NCBI GenBank assembly: GCA_963745405.1
Contig: CAVUWY010000002.1
Coordinates: forward strand, 1,364,001 to 1,428,000
Origin: C-114 sp963745405
GTDB taxonomy: Bacteria > Chloroflexota > Limnocylindria > Limnocylindrales > CSP1-4
Reading direction: 5' to 3'
Length of the DNA stretch: 64,000 nt
Below the pieces are notes generated by a model. That model saw only the letters and a list, made by a program, of their open reading frames with translations. It was not told the DNA's origin and searched no databases. Each line of letters begins with the position of its first letter. The first letter of the stretch is position 1. Positions 47,678-55,578 of this stretch are shown piece after piece. Made by a program: the position numbers and the translations under genes.

Positions 47678-48700
47678 CTAGTTGACAGTGCAACTATCTA
47701 CCTGATCGGTTGCGCCGTCAACTACCCCGGCCGCTCGGGCGATGACCATGGTGGATCCGCTCGCCGAGCGGACCGCGCCTGGGGAGGGTTCGACTCGATG
47801 TGCTGCGTCTTCGCCATCCTGCTGCTGCTCGGGCCGCGGTTCGGGATCTTCTTCTGGTGGATCTACGACCCGGTCCGCTGGAACCTGGTGTTCAGCGGCG
47901 GCTTCGTCGTCCCGTTCCTCGGCTTCCTCATCCTGCCGTGGACGACGCTGATGTACGTCGCCGTCTGGTCGATCGGCGGGCTCGATGCGCTGAGCTGGTT
48001 CCTCGTCGCGATCGGCTTCATCGCCGACATCGCGAGTTACACCGGCGGCGGCTACGGCAACCGCGACCGGATGTCCGGCTACGCCTCGCGTTACTGAGTG
48101 CGGCTGCGGATCGGCCCCCGCGTCCGGTGGGTGACGGCTCAGAGCTTCAGCGAAGATCAACGGCATGAGTTGGAGCGCGGCCTGGTAGCCAGCCGATGCG
48201 TCCGAGCGGATCGCCGCCTGGATGGCGATGTCGAGGCCGTCCTTGGCCGCGTGGATCGTGTTCGACGCGTCGAGGTACGCCGGGTAGTCGAGTTGCGGTG
48301 AGGTGATGCTCTTGCCCATCGCGGCCGTGAATGCCGCCTGGTCGAGCGGCTTGACGGTGAGGATCACCGAGTCGGAGCCCTGGGTCCAGTCGCATTCGAC
48401 AGCCGTGCCGGCGGTCTGTTTCGTGCCGGCCGGGAAGGTGACCGACGTCGCCCGGTAGAGCTGGTCGGTCGTCAGCAGCGAGCATGGGTCGTCGGGCACG
48501 GGGACGGTCGTCCCCGTCGCGAACGAGGCGAGGTTGGCCCCGTGGCTTGCCGCCGCCGCGTCGGTCGGGGTCGCCTTATCGCCTCCGGCCGGCGAATACG
48601 ACACGTTGCCACACGCCGCAACGATCAGGGCGACAGCGGCGAGCAGGCCAAGGATCGGGCGGCCCAGGGCCGGCGTTCGCGTGGCTGACATGGCATCCAT
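47678..48700 (-). CDS. Lipoprotein, DUF3558-like, with probable run-on C-terminus
   Basis: From the ATG at 48700 (AAGGAGGG upstream): signal peptide with lipobox IVAAC, a Ser/Ala linker, then a domain with DPCSLLTTDQLYRATSVTFPAGTKQTAGTAVECDWT resembling DUF3558-type exported lipoproteins, to about residue 190 near 48130. The following 150 residues are Arg/Glu/Pro-rich and antisense to the well-supported gene at 47798-48097, so they are probably not native: the original stop seems lost by mutation or a base error. Confidence 0.6.
   Translation of the reverse strand: MDAMSATRTPALGRPILGLLAAVALIVAACGNVSYSPAGGDKATPTDAAAASHGANLASFATGTTVPVPDDPCSLLTTDQLYRATSVTFPAGTKQTAGTAVECDWTQGSDSVILTVKPLDQAAFTAAMGKSITSPQLDYPAYLDASNTIHAAKDGLDIAIQAAIRSDASAGYQAALQLMPLIFAEALSRHPPDAGADPQPHSVTRGVAGHPVAVAVAAAGVTRDVGDEADRDEEPAQRIEPADRPDGDVHQRRPRQDEEAEERDDEAAAEHQVPADRVVDPPEEDPEPRPEQQQDGEDAAHRVEPSPGAVRSASGSTMVIARAAGVVDGATDQVDSCTVN
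47680..47722 (-). promoter_or_regulatory. LUD promoter with two repressor-like dyads
   Basis: On the minus strand TTGACG (47716-47721) and GATAGT 17 bp later form a good promoter. Site 1, tagttgacagtgcaacta (47680-47697), is a perfect 6-6-6 dyad covering the -10 and start region; site 2, GTTG-N6-CAAC (47709-47722), covers the -35. The 28-bp spacing and arrangement are typical of MarR- or TetR-type repression. Confidence 0.65.
47798..48097 (+). CDS. Small polytopic membrane protein, unknown
   Basis: A 99-residue protein with three or four hydrophobic segments (VFAILLLLGPRFGIFFWWIYD, FSGGFVVPFLGFLILPWTTLMYVAVW, WFLVAIGFIADIASY) and a soluble GGGYGNRDRMSGYASRY tail. It opens with MCC. The conserved-looking PWTTLMYV and ADIASY motifs suggest a real family, but I know no function. 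GGGGAGGG precedes the ATG at 47798. Confidence 0.72.
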   Translation: MCCVFAILLLLGPRFGIFFWWIYDPVRWNLVFSGGFVVPFLGFLILPWTTLMYVAVWSIGGLDALSWFLVAIGFIADIASYTGGGYGNRDRMSGYASRY

Positions 48701-48768
48701 CGGTCGGAGTCCCTCCTTCGACGCCCGGTGGGCGGTCGGGCCATGGGCGCGACTGACCTGAGCAGCTG

Positions 48769-50382
48769 TCAGCTTAACCCGCCGATGGCGGCCGCCAGGG
48801 CGGCCGAGTGCTTGACGAGGTTCCCTTCCGTGGCGAGCGTCTCGAGGTAGTCGCCGTCGTCGACGACCGTGAGCGGGTCGAGGTCGATCGGCTCGAGGAG
48901 GTCCTCGAGCGGCGTCATCGGTCCGCCGCCCATCGGCAGCAGGCCGGTCAGCGCCCCGTCCTCGTCTGGGAGCTCGGGGCGGATCGTGAAGTCGGTCATC
49001 TCATCGTGGTCGAGCTCGAGGGTGACGTGCGGCTCGCCGAGGGCGGCGCCCATCTTGGGCTTGGCGAGCTCCGGCAGGTTCGCCAGGGCGTCGCGGAGCC
49101 GCTTCGTCGCCGCTGAAAGCTTGACGCCGGCGATCGCCGGATCGACGCCGTCCTGCTGGAGGTCGAGGACCCGGGTGGTCGAGCCGACCCCGACCGTCTC
49201 CGTCGGCGTGCCCCGCCCGAGCGCCTTCATGAGTGCCTTCGTGCCGGCCCGGGCCACCCCGTCGATCACGACGAGGTCGACGTCCGTCTCGGTGCAGGTG
49301 AAGAGGTGCTCGTAGGGGTCGTGGGTCGCGCCGGCCACGACGAGGATGTCGGCCCGCTTGCCGGTCTCGAGCGAGCCGAGGGCGGCATCCCAGCCGAGGA
49401 TGCCGGCGGCATCGATGGTGGCCATCGCCAGGAGGTCGCGGTCGGGGATGCCGCCGATCGTCGCGGCGTAGGTGCGGGCGACGCGGAGCTCGAACAGGAG
49501 GTTCTTGCTGCCGCTCGGCGACCAGTCGGAGCCGATGCCCATCCGTACCCCGGCGGCCCGGGCGGCGGAGACGTCCGCGGTCCCGCCGTAGAGGAGGAGG
49601 TTGCTGAGCGGCGACCAGACCATCGAGGCCTGTTTCGTGGCCATGACGTCGTAGTCGCCCCGGGTCAGCGAGACGCAATGGATGCCGGCCAGGGTGTGGA
49701 AGATCGCCCAGTCGCCGTTCTGCAGATGGAGCGCCTCGAAGTGCTTCTCGGCGGTCGGGTCGGTGCCCTCGGCGAGGTGGAGGACGAGGCTCTTCACCGC
49801 CTTCTGGCGGGCGAGGAACTTCTCCGCGTCGCGCGCATCGACATCGGGGATCCGGGTTGCGGCGTTGGGCAGCGCCTTGTCCTTGGTCGACTCGACGTTC
49901 CGGCAGGCCCCGAAGTAGAGCTTGCGGATGCCGGCGTCCGAGTACAGGGCGATACCCTGCGACGTGGTGGTCCCGCCGAGCAGGCACTTCGCCTCGACGT
50001 AGCGGACGACCGCCTCGGGCAGGCCCGGCGTCGTCCCGACGATCTGCATCGGGCCGCTGATGAGCTTGCGGTACGTGTCGCTCATCTTGCCGCTCGACCA
50101 CTGGTCGCGGTTCGTGAACGGCTTGGGCACGTCCCAGAGCGGCAGGGCGTCGTAGCTCAGGTGGTTGTGGAGCTCGATGAGGCCGGGGTAGATCGTGCCC
50201 TTCGTGTCGATCGGGGTGACCGCCTCGAAGCCCGCCGGCGGCTGGGCGGCGGGGGCGGATGCGTCGCGGACGTCGATGATCGAGTCGCCCTTCACGTAGA
50301 CCACGCCCTGGGTCAGTGGCTGCGCGCCGGCGGCCATCGTCACGACGCGGCCGGCGAGGGCGAACGGCCCGGGGCCGGCCAT
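48769..50382 (-). CDS. Amidohydrolase-superfamily protein
   Basis: A 537-residue metal-dependent hydrolase. The first metal pair is in GLIELHNHLSYD, later ligands in LVLHLAEG and TLAGIHCVS, and the catalytic Asp in MGIGSDWSPSGSKNLLFEL. The beta-sandwich domain wraps both ends (KGDSIIDV; LETGKRADILVV). A C-terminal extension of about 170 residues lies beyond the usual domain. Relatives are cytosine-deaminase- or dihydroorotase-like; the substrate is unknown. No signal peptide. Confidence 0.8.
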   Translation of the reverse strand: MAGPGPFALAGRVVTMAAGAQPLTQGVVYVKGDSIIDVRDASAPAAQPPAGFEAVTPIDTKGTIYPGLIELHNHLSYDALPLWDVPKPFTNRDQWSSGKMSDTYRKLISGPMQIVGTTPGLPEAVVRYVEAKCLLGGTTTSQGIALYSDAGIRKLYFGACRNVESTKDKALPNAATRIPDVDARDAEKFLARQKAVKSLVLHLAEGTDPTAEKHFEALHLQNGDWAIFHTLAGIHCVSLTRGDYDVMATKQASMVWSPLSNLLLYGGTADVSAARAAGVRMGIGSDWSPSGSKNLLFELRVARTYAATIGGIPDRDLLAMATIDAAGILGWDAALGSLETGKRADILVVAGATHDPYEHLFTCTETDVDLVVIDGVARAGTKALMKALGRGTPTETVGVGSTTRVLDLQQDGVDPAIAGVKLSAATKRLRDALANLPELAKPKMGAALGEPHVTLELDHDEMTDFTIRPELPDEDGALTGLLPMGGGPMTPLEDLLEPIDLDPLTVVDDGDYLETLATEGNLVKHSAALAAAIGGLS

Positions 50383-50386
50383 CTAG

Positions 50387-50443
50387 CGCGTCCCCTTCGG
50401 GGCGGTAGCCGCCGCGGCGGTCACGGCGTCCCCTTCGGGGCGA
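50387..50443 (-). repeat. Two cccc-ttcg-gggc hairpin copies
   Basis: The 16-bp string gcgtccccttcggggc occurs at about 50387 and again at about 50427, at the end of the UDG-like gene and before the amidohydrolase. Each can fold as a short UUCG tetraloop hairpin. The first copy would encode the same last residues (PKGT) in another frame, so it may be a short local duplication. Confidence 0.5.
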
Positions 50444-51206
50444 TCCAGCGCAGGGTGTGCTTGTCGTCGGGGCTCGGCCGGTCGACCGAGTTGTTGTGGC
50501 GCGGGTGCGCTGTCCGGCCCCAGCTGTCGTCGCCGAGCCAGCTCGGGACGCCGAACGGGAGGTCGCGTGGGGGGATGCGGGCGTAGTCGGCCTCGCGGAA
50601 GCTCGATCCGTAATTGGCGATCGTCGGGTCGCCGTCGGGGTCGGGCGTCACCCGCGTCCGGAGGTCGATGATCGCGGCGTGCCAGGCCGTGAGCAGGGCC
50701 GCGGTATCGCGGCTGCTCGGGTGGGGGACCCGTGTCACGTGGACGCCCGCCGGGCGGGTCGTCCAGAGGTCGACCGCGTCCTGGGCGTTCGCCCCGAACG
50801 CGACGATCTCCTGGAGCGGGTTGCCGCTGGCGGCCGCGTCGTACAAGCCGTTCCGCCAGGTCTTGATGGTGGGATCGGCGAGGACGGTCGGCGCCTGCGG
50901 GCCGTGCGACGGGAACAGCGCGTACGTGAACGCGTTGAGGCACAGGTACGAGCTGGTGAGGCCAAGCTTGGTGAGGAAGCCCTGGACCCGCTGGCCGGCG
51001 TCGCCGACGAGCGTCCGGCCGGCCACCCGCTCGGTCGGCCCGGGGTCCGACGCGATGCACAGCACCCGGGCCGAGCCATCGAGCCGCCCGCGGTAGAAGA
51101 TCGGGCCCCAGTCGTACCAGAAATGCTGCTTGAACGAGCCGTAATCCGGCGAGTTGGCGAACCGCGTCGCATACGCCGCCGGCGGCCCCGGATCGAAGTC
51201 GGCCAT
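50421..51206 (-). CDS. Uracil-DNA-glycosylase-superfamily-like protein
   Basis: A 261-residue protein. ARVLCIASDPGPTERVAGRTLVGDAGQRVQGFLTKLGL is the UDG-type motif 1 arrangement, LCLNAFTYALFP the following strand, and VTRVPHPSSRD the late motif with the conserved His. Active-site residues are not those of any well-known class, so glycosylase activity is uncertain. A GGGGGAG site precedes the ATG at 51206; a longer start at 51233 exists. The amidohydrolase follows after 38 bp. Confidence 0.7.
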   Translation of the reverse strand: MADFDPGPPAAYATRFANSPDYGSFKQHFWYDWGPIFYRGRLDGSARVLCIASDPGPTERVAGRTLVGDAGQRVQGFLTKLGLTSSYLCLNAFTYALFPSHGPQAPTVLADPTIKTWRNGLYDAAASGNPLQEIVAFGANAQDAVDLWTTRPAGVHVTRVPHPSSRDTAALLTAWHAAIIDLRTRVTPDPDGDPTIANYGSSFREADYARIPPRDLPFGVPSWLGDDSWGRTAHPRHNNSVDRPSPDDKHTLRWIAPKGTP

Positions 51207-51317
51207 CGTCTCCCCCTCGCGAAGTCCGGCCACCTTCGCCGATGGCCGTCTTGGCGGCGTCTGGGGCTCGTGACCGCGCCTCGCGAGGGCTAGAGTTCGG
51301 CGGGCGACTGGCCTAGG

Positions 51318-51623
51318 GTGGCGATCGCATGGAGTTCCACGCTGGATACCGTCGTCGCGGCCGTGCTGGGAACGGCCGTCGTTCTATCGGGAACGTTCGT
51401 CGCGATGCGGCTGTATGCATCCGGCTCGATATCGCGCGTCGTGTGCGCCCTGATCAGCGGCGCGAGCCTTGCCATACCGCTCGTGGCCTGGTCCTGGCTC
51501 GACTCGACCGGCGGCCCTGCCTGGCTTGTTCTGTTGATCGCAGCTCTGCCCGTCGTGAGCGGCGGAGTCATGGCGTATCTCATCGCGCCATACGTCGCCG
51601 ACAGCATCTCGCAGGACGATTGA
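51318..51623 (+). CDS. Small membrane protein, unknown
   Basis: A 101-residue protein with three hydrophobic segments (TVVAAVLGTAVVLSGTFV, VVCALISGASLAIPLVAW, LVLLIAALPVVSGGVMAYL). GTG 51318; TAGAGT at 51291 is a candidate -10 box. Codon use is less GC-biased than its neighbours. Paired with the 51641 gene, 17 bp downstream. No family recognised. Confidence 0.6.
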   Translation: MAIAWSSTLDTVVAAVLGTAVVLSGTFVAMRLYASGSISRVVCALISGASLAIPLVAWSWLDSTGGPAWLVLLIAALPVVSGGVMAYLIAPYVADSISQDD

Positions 51624-51640
51624 GCCACAGGGAATCTTCA

Positions 51641-52246
51641 ATGACTGATGACCTGATGCCCGACATAGAGGACGTGATCCGTGAGGTCGTATCGGGGCGA
51701 ACGGTGATGGGGGCGGCCAGTCTGGCGGAGTTGCTGAACGAGATCGACTACCGACTCCGGGTCGTGCCGAGTCCGGCCATCCTCGACGTCGCGATCGGCC
51801 ATCTCAACGACAAGGGCGTCATCGGGCTGATCGCCGGGGCGGGATACGTCGACGGCCGATCCGCCGGGGTGGCGCGGGCGCCGGATCTTCCGTCAGGTCA
51901 GGGCGGCGTCGCAGGTCGGGTCAGCTGGCGCGCGACGGAGGTCGAGGGACCACGACCGAGCACGCCGGTGCTGGTGGCGGCGATACCCATCGCCGGAGAG
52001 GTCGCGACTCGAGATGAGTGGCAACGCGCGGAATTGGTCGCGATGGTGATGACCGACGCACTCAGGATCCAACGACGGTCGACCACCGTCCCGTGGATCC
52101 GGGAACGACCTCGACGTCTCGAGTTCGAACTCTTTGCGACCGCGAATGACGACCCACGTCGGTTGCACCGAATGGTGACGGCGATCTTCGAGTCAGCGGC
52201 GCCTGCGGGCAGCGAGCTGAACCCGATCCCGCTGCCCCTGCCGTGA
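51641..52246 (+). CDS. Hypothetical soluble protein, 201 residues
   Basis: Starts MTDDLMPDIEDVIREVVSG with an acidic helical region (AELLNEIDYRLRVVPSPAILDVAIGHLNDKGVIGLIAG), then a beta-rich C-terminal half. Third codon positions are less GC-rich than in neighbours, like the preceding small membrane gene, which may point to a separate origin of the pair. No family recognised. Confidence 0.6.
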   Translation: MTDDLMPDIEDVIREVVSGRTVMGAASLAELLNEIDYRLRVVPSPAILDVAIGHLNDKGVIGLIAGAGYVDGRSAGVARAPDLPSGQGGVAGRVSWRATEVEGPRPSTPVLVAAIPIAGEVATRDEWQRAELVAMVMTDALRIQRRSTTVPWIRERPRRLEFELFATANDDPRRLHRMVTAIFESAAPAGSELNPIPLPLP

Positions 52247-52262
52247 ACCCCCCCGGCGTTCG

Positions 52263-52313
52263 TTGACGGGTCGAGACCGGCGGCCGTACGATAATCCCGA
52301 GCAGATCGCTCGG
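52263..52313 (+). promoter_or_regulatory. suf operon promoter with Rrf2-type operator
   Basis: TTGACG (52263-52268) and TACGAT (52287-52292) are 18 bp apart, a good sigma-70-type promoter. Immediately downstream, CCGAGC-N5-GCTCGG (52297-52313) is a perfect 6-bp dyad flanked by AAT/ATT, covering the transcription start. This is the expected place for an autorepressing Rrf2/IscR-like protein encoded next. Confidence 0.75.
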
Positions 52314-52315
52314 AT

Positions 52316-52864
52316 TTGAGGATCGATCCCCTGGCTGCGACCGCCCCACCCCACCGTCAGCAGTTCCACGGCAGCGGTGCCGTCTCGTTCAGCACCAAGG
52401 GCGAGTACGGCGTGCGCCTGATGGTCCAGCTCGGTCGGCACTACGGCCGCGGGCCGGCCAGCCTCGCCGAGATCGCCGCCGCCGAGGATCTGCCCCGGGC
52501 GTACCTGGAGCAGCTCGTCATGAGCCTTCGCGATGCCGGCCTCGTCACGAGCACCCGCGGCGCGCACGGCGGTTACGAGCTGACCCGGACCCCCGCCGAC
52601 ACGAAGATGAGCGACGTCCTGCGGGCCCTCGAGGGGCCGATCGCGCCGATGATGTGCGCGACCGACGATCCCGAGCATGGCCTCGTCTGCGACCGGACAT
52701 CGTCGTGCACCGTCAACCTCCTGTGGGTCCGCGTCCGCGACGCCATCGCCGGCGCGCTCGAGGGCATGACCCTGGCCGACCTCGTCCCGCCCCGCCACGA
52801 GCTCGTCTCGATCGGGGCTGCGACCGCCGCGACGAGCACCACCACCCCGACCCCGACCACCTAG
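52316..52864 (+). CDS. Rrf2/IscR-like regulator of the suf operon
   Basis: An approximately 180-residue winged-helix protein. FSTKGEYGVRLMVQLGRHYG and the wing GAHGGYELTR identify Rrf2. Cysteines in MMCATDDPEHGLVCDRTSSC (C-x10-C-x5-C) probably ligate a [2Fe-2S] cluster. The TTG at 52316 is the most likely start; the conserved domain begins about 22 residues later without an ATG/GTG. It precedes sufC by 23 bp and probably senses Fe-S demand, repressing the operon through the dyad at 52297. Confidence 0.85.
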   Translation: MRIDPLAATAPPHRQQFHGSGAVSFSTKGEYGVRLMVQLGRHYGRGPASLAEIAAAEDLPRAYLEQLVMSLRDAGLVTSTRGAHGGYELTRTPADTKMSDVLRALEGPIAPMMCATDDPEHGLVCDRTSSCTVNLLWVRVRDAIAGALEGMTLADLVPPRHELVSIGAATAATSTTTPTPTT

Positions 52865-52887
52865 TCCTACCGGAGCCTGATCAGATC

Positions 52888-53799
52888 GTGACCGACTCGA
52901 CCGCCACGCCGACCCCCGCACCGACCGCCGAGCCGGTGGACCAGCACCTGGTCATCCGCGGCCTCCGCGTCGCCCCGCTTGCCCACCCCGACCAGGAGAT
53001 CCTGGCCGGCATCGACCTCACGGTCGGCAAAGGCGAGGTCCACGCGATCATGGGGCCGAACGGCTCGGGCAAGACGACCCTCGCCTACGCCCTGATGGGC
53101 CACCCGGCCTACCTCGTCACCGGCGGTTCGGTCACCTGGAAGGGCCGCGACGTCCTCAAGCTGTCGCCCGACAAGCGCTCGCGACTCGGCCTGTTCCTCG
53201 CCTTCCAGTACCCGACGGCGATACCCGGTCTCAGCGTCGCCTCGTTCATCCGCTCGGCGCTCAACGCGAAGCTCCAGGGCGTCGACAAGACCGGCGACGT
53301 CGACCCGACCGACCCGGCTCGCGGCGGCATCAGCATGCGCGACTTCCGGAACCAGATGCGCGAGACGTTCGCCCTCCTGAAGATGGACGAGGGCTTCGCG
53401 ACGCGATACGTGAACGACGGCTTCTCGGGCGGCGAGAAGAAGCGCCTCGAGATGCTCCAGATGGCGGTCCTCAAGCCGGAGATCGCGATCCTCGACGAGA
53501 CCGACAGCGGCCTCGACATCGACGCCCTGCGGATCGTGGCCGAGGGCGTCAACGCGATGCTGAGCCCGGAGATGGGCGTCCTCCTCATCACCCACTACCA
53601 GCGCCTGCTCAACTACATCACCCCCGACGTCGTGCATGTCCTGGCCGCCGGCCGGATCGTCACGTCGGGCGGCAAGGATCTCGCCCTCCGACTCGAGGAC
53701 GAGGGCTACGGCCCGATCCTTCGCGAGGCCGGCCTCGAGACGAACGTTCCCGACGAGGCGCTGACGCTGCCGCGCGAGCCGGTCGAGGTCGCCTCCTAG
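52888..53799 (+). CDS. sufC: Fe-S assembly ATPase SufC
   Basis: A 303-residue ABC-type ATPase. Walker A is GPNGSGKTT, the signature is NDGFSGGEKKRLEMLQM and Walker B is IAILDETDSGLDIDAL, the SufC-specific form. SufC works with SufB and SufD as the scaffold complex, but neither gene is in the window; they must be elsewhere, which is unusual for a suf operon. N-terminal 20 residues are a Thr/Pro extension. sufS follows after 5 bp. Confidence 0.93.
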   Translation: MTDSTATPTPAPTAEPVDQHLVIRGLRVAPLAHPDQEILAGIDLTVGKGEVHAIMGPNGSGKTTLAYALMGHPAYLVTGGSVTWKGRDVLKLSPDKRSRLGLFLAFQYPTAIPGLSVASFIRSALNAKLQGVDKTGDVDPTDPARGGISMRDFRNQMRETFALLKMDEGFATRYVNDGFSGGEKKRLEMLQMAVLKPEIAILDETDSGLDIDALRIVAEGVNAMLSPEMGVLLITHYQRLLNYITPDVVHVLAAGRIVTSGGKDLALRLEDEGYGPILREAGLETNVPDEALTLPREPVEVAS

Positions 53800-53804
53800 G
53801 CGCC

Positions 53805-55124
53805 ATGGCGATCGCCGAGTCGTCCGCTCGCTCGTCCGCCGTGGCTCCCGGTTCGGTCGGCGCGGCCGGCGTGGCCGCCGACCCGCGCGGCCCGCTCGAC
53901 GCCCACGCGCTCCGGGCCGACTTCCCGATCCTCTCGACCAAGGTCCACGGCCACCCGCTCGTCTACCTCGACTCGGCGTCGTCGAGCCAGAAGCCCGAGG
54001 TCGTCCTCGACGCGATGGACGGCTTCTATCGCGGCTACAACGCCAACGTCCACCGCGGCATCTACGAGATCGGCGAACGGGCGACGGCGGCCTATGAGGC
54101 GGCCCGCGTCTCGGCCGCCCGGTTCATCAACGCCCCGGACTCCCGCGAGGTCGTCTTCACCCGCAACGCGACCGAGGCGATCAACCTCGTCGCCTACTCG
54201 TGGGGCCGGCGGAACATCGACCGCGGCGACGCGATCGTCCTCACCGAGATGGAGCACCACGCCAACCTCGTCCCCTGGCAGCTTCTGGTCCAAGAGCGCG
54301 ACGGCGACCTCGAGTTCATCCCGATCACCGACGACGGCATCCTCCGCCTCGACGTTTTCGAGGTGCTCCTGCGGCTCCGGCCGAAGCTCGTCGCGTTCAC
54401 CCAGGTGTCGAACACGCTGGGCACCATCAACCCGGTCCGCGAGATGGTCGAGATGGCCCATGCGGCCGGCGCGCTCGTCCTCATCGACGGCGCCCAGGCC
54501 GTCCCCCACATCCCGGTCGACGTCCAGGAGCTCGGCTGCGACTTCTACGCGCTGAGCGGCCACAAGATGCTCGGCCCGACGGGTTCCGGCGTGCTCTGGG
54601 CGCGGCGTGAGCTGCTCGAGGCGATGCCGCCCTTCCTCGCCGGCGGCGAGATGATCCGCGAGGTCCACCTCCGCCGGTCCGATTTCAACTCGATCCCCTG
54701 GAAGTTCGAGGCGGGCACGCCGGATATCGCCGCCGCGATCGGGCTCGGGGCGGCCGCCGAGTACCTCGGTGGTCTGGGGATGGATCGGGTCGCGGCGCAC
54801 GAGCGTGAGCTCGTCACGTACGCGCTCGACATCCTGGCGCGGGAGGTCCCGGGGATCGTCCTGTACGGGCCGCCGGCGGAGCTGCGCGGCGGGGTCGTGC
54901 CGTTCAACCTGCCGGGCATCCATTCGCACGATGTGGCCCAGGTCCTCGATCGGTCCGGCGTATGCGTCCGGGCCGGCCACCACTGCACGATGCCGCTCCA
55001 CGAGCGGTTGGATCTCGCGGCGACCGCGCGCGCCTCGTTCAACGTCTACTCGACCCGCGAGGACGTCGACGCCCTCGTCGTCGGCCTTAACGAGGTGCTG
55101 CGGGTCTTCGGCAGCGTCGCCTGA
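53805..55124 (+). CDS. sufS: Cysteine desulfurase SufS
   Basis: A 439-residue group II desulfurase. YLDSASSSQKP opens the fold, TRNATEAINLVAYSWG and TEMEHHANLVPWQ are typical, the PLP lysine is in ALSGHKMLGPTGSGVLW, and the active cysteine in RAGHHCTMPLHE. It takes sulfur from cysteine as a persulfide and passes it to SufU. The first 30 residues are a non-conserved extension. A 454-bp non-coding gap with repeats separates it from sufU. Confidence 0.94.
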   Translation: MAIAESSARSSAVAPGSVGAAGVAADPRGPLDAHALRADFPILSTKVHGHPLVYLDSASSSQKPEVVLDAMDGFYRGYNANVHRGIYEIGERATAAYEAARVSAARFINAPDSREVVFTRNATEAINLVAYSWGRRNIDRGDAIVLTEMEHHANLVPWQLLVQERDGDLEFIPITDDGILRLDVFEVLLRLRPKLVAFTQVSNTLGTINPVREMVEMAHAAGALVLIDGAQAVPHIPVDVQELGCDFYALSGHKMLGPTGSGVLWARRELLEAMPPFLAGGEMIREVHLRRSDFNSIPWKFEAGTPDIAAAIGLGAAAEYLGGLGMDRVAAHERELVTYALDILAREVPGIVLYGPPAELRGGVVPFNLPGIHSHDVAQVLDRSGVCVRAGHHCTMPLHERLDLAATARASFNVYSTREDVDALVVGLNEVLRVFGSVA

Positions 55125-55176
55125 CCGTTCGGCGGTCCGGTGGAGGCTCGGGTCCCTCGCGATCGGCATCTCGCGA

Positions 55177-55455
55177 CTGCCATTTGCGCCGGGTACGAGC
55201 GTTAGGCGCCGAACTGCCGCCAGGCGCTGCCATATGCTCCGTATCCGATCACTAAGCACCCGCCGCGAGCGCCGGGCTCGCCCCACATAGTCGGAGTTAG
55301 CCGCTAACGGCTAACCGGTAGGCCGAATCGCCGTCCCGCGGCCCCCAAACGGTGGCCTCCGGCGGCCCCCGGCCACTCAACGATCGCCGGCGAGTCATAT
55401 GGCAGCCGATCGACCGCGCCAGGCGGCGAGTGATCGCCCGCGAGTCATTCGGCAG
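55177..55455. repeat. Four inverted/direct copies of a ~34-bp repeat between sufS and sufU
   Basis: Two plus-strand copies start at 55177 and 55227; two minus-strand copies end at 55405 and 55455. All begin CTGCC(A/G)(T/A)(A/T)TG and most continue to CGATCACTAAG-like ends. Each pair is exactly 50 bp apart and the pairs face each other. Between them a 7-bp hairpin (GTTAGCC, loop GCTAAC, GGCTAAC; 55296-55315) lies near the centre. The region has no open frame and takes up most of the gap. Confidence 0.65.
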
Positions 55456-55529
55456 CCGATCGCGAGACAACCCGCGCCCCACGGCCGGGCCCGCGCCCGG
55501 CCCTCCGCCGCGCCCGCCGCGGACCATAT

Positions 55530-55568
55530 CCGACCTTGCTGGTCGGGATTGGCCGAGCGCGCTACACT
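55530..55568 (+). promoter_or_regulatory. sufU promoter with Rrf2-type operator
   Basis: CCGACC-N5-GGTCGG (55530-55546), flanked by ATAT and GATT, matches the dyad at the suf promoter (CCGA-N9-TCGG). TACACT (55563-55568) is a -10 candidate, so the dyad covers the -35 region. sufU starts 10 bp after this box. Confidence 0.6.
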
Positions 55569-55578
55569 CGGGACAGAG

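Noticed and set aside
55196..55320. Integron attC-like cores (GTTAGGC, GTTAGCC, CTAAC)
   Set aside because: Only one string fits GTTRRRY, no correctly oriented RYYYAAC partner forms the paired R and L boxes, and no integrase or cassette genes are nearby.
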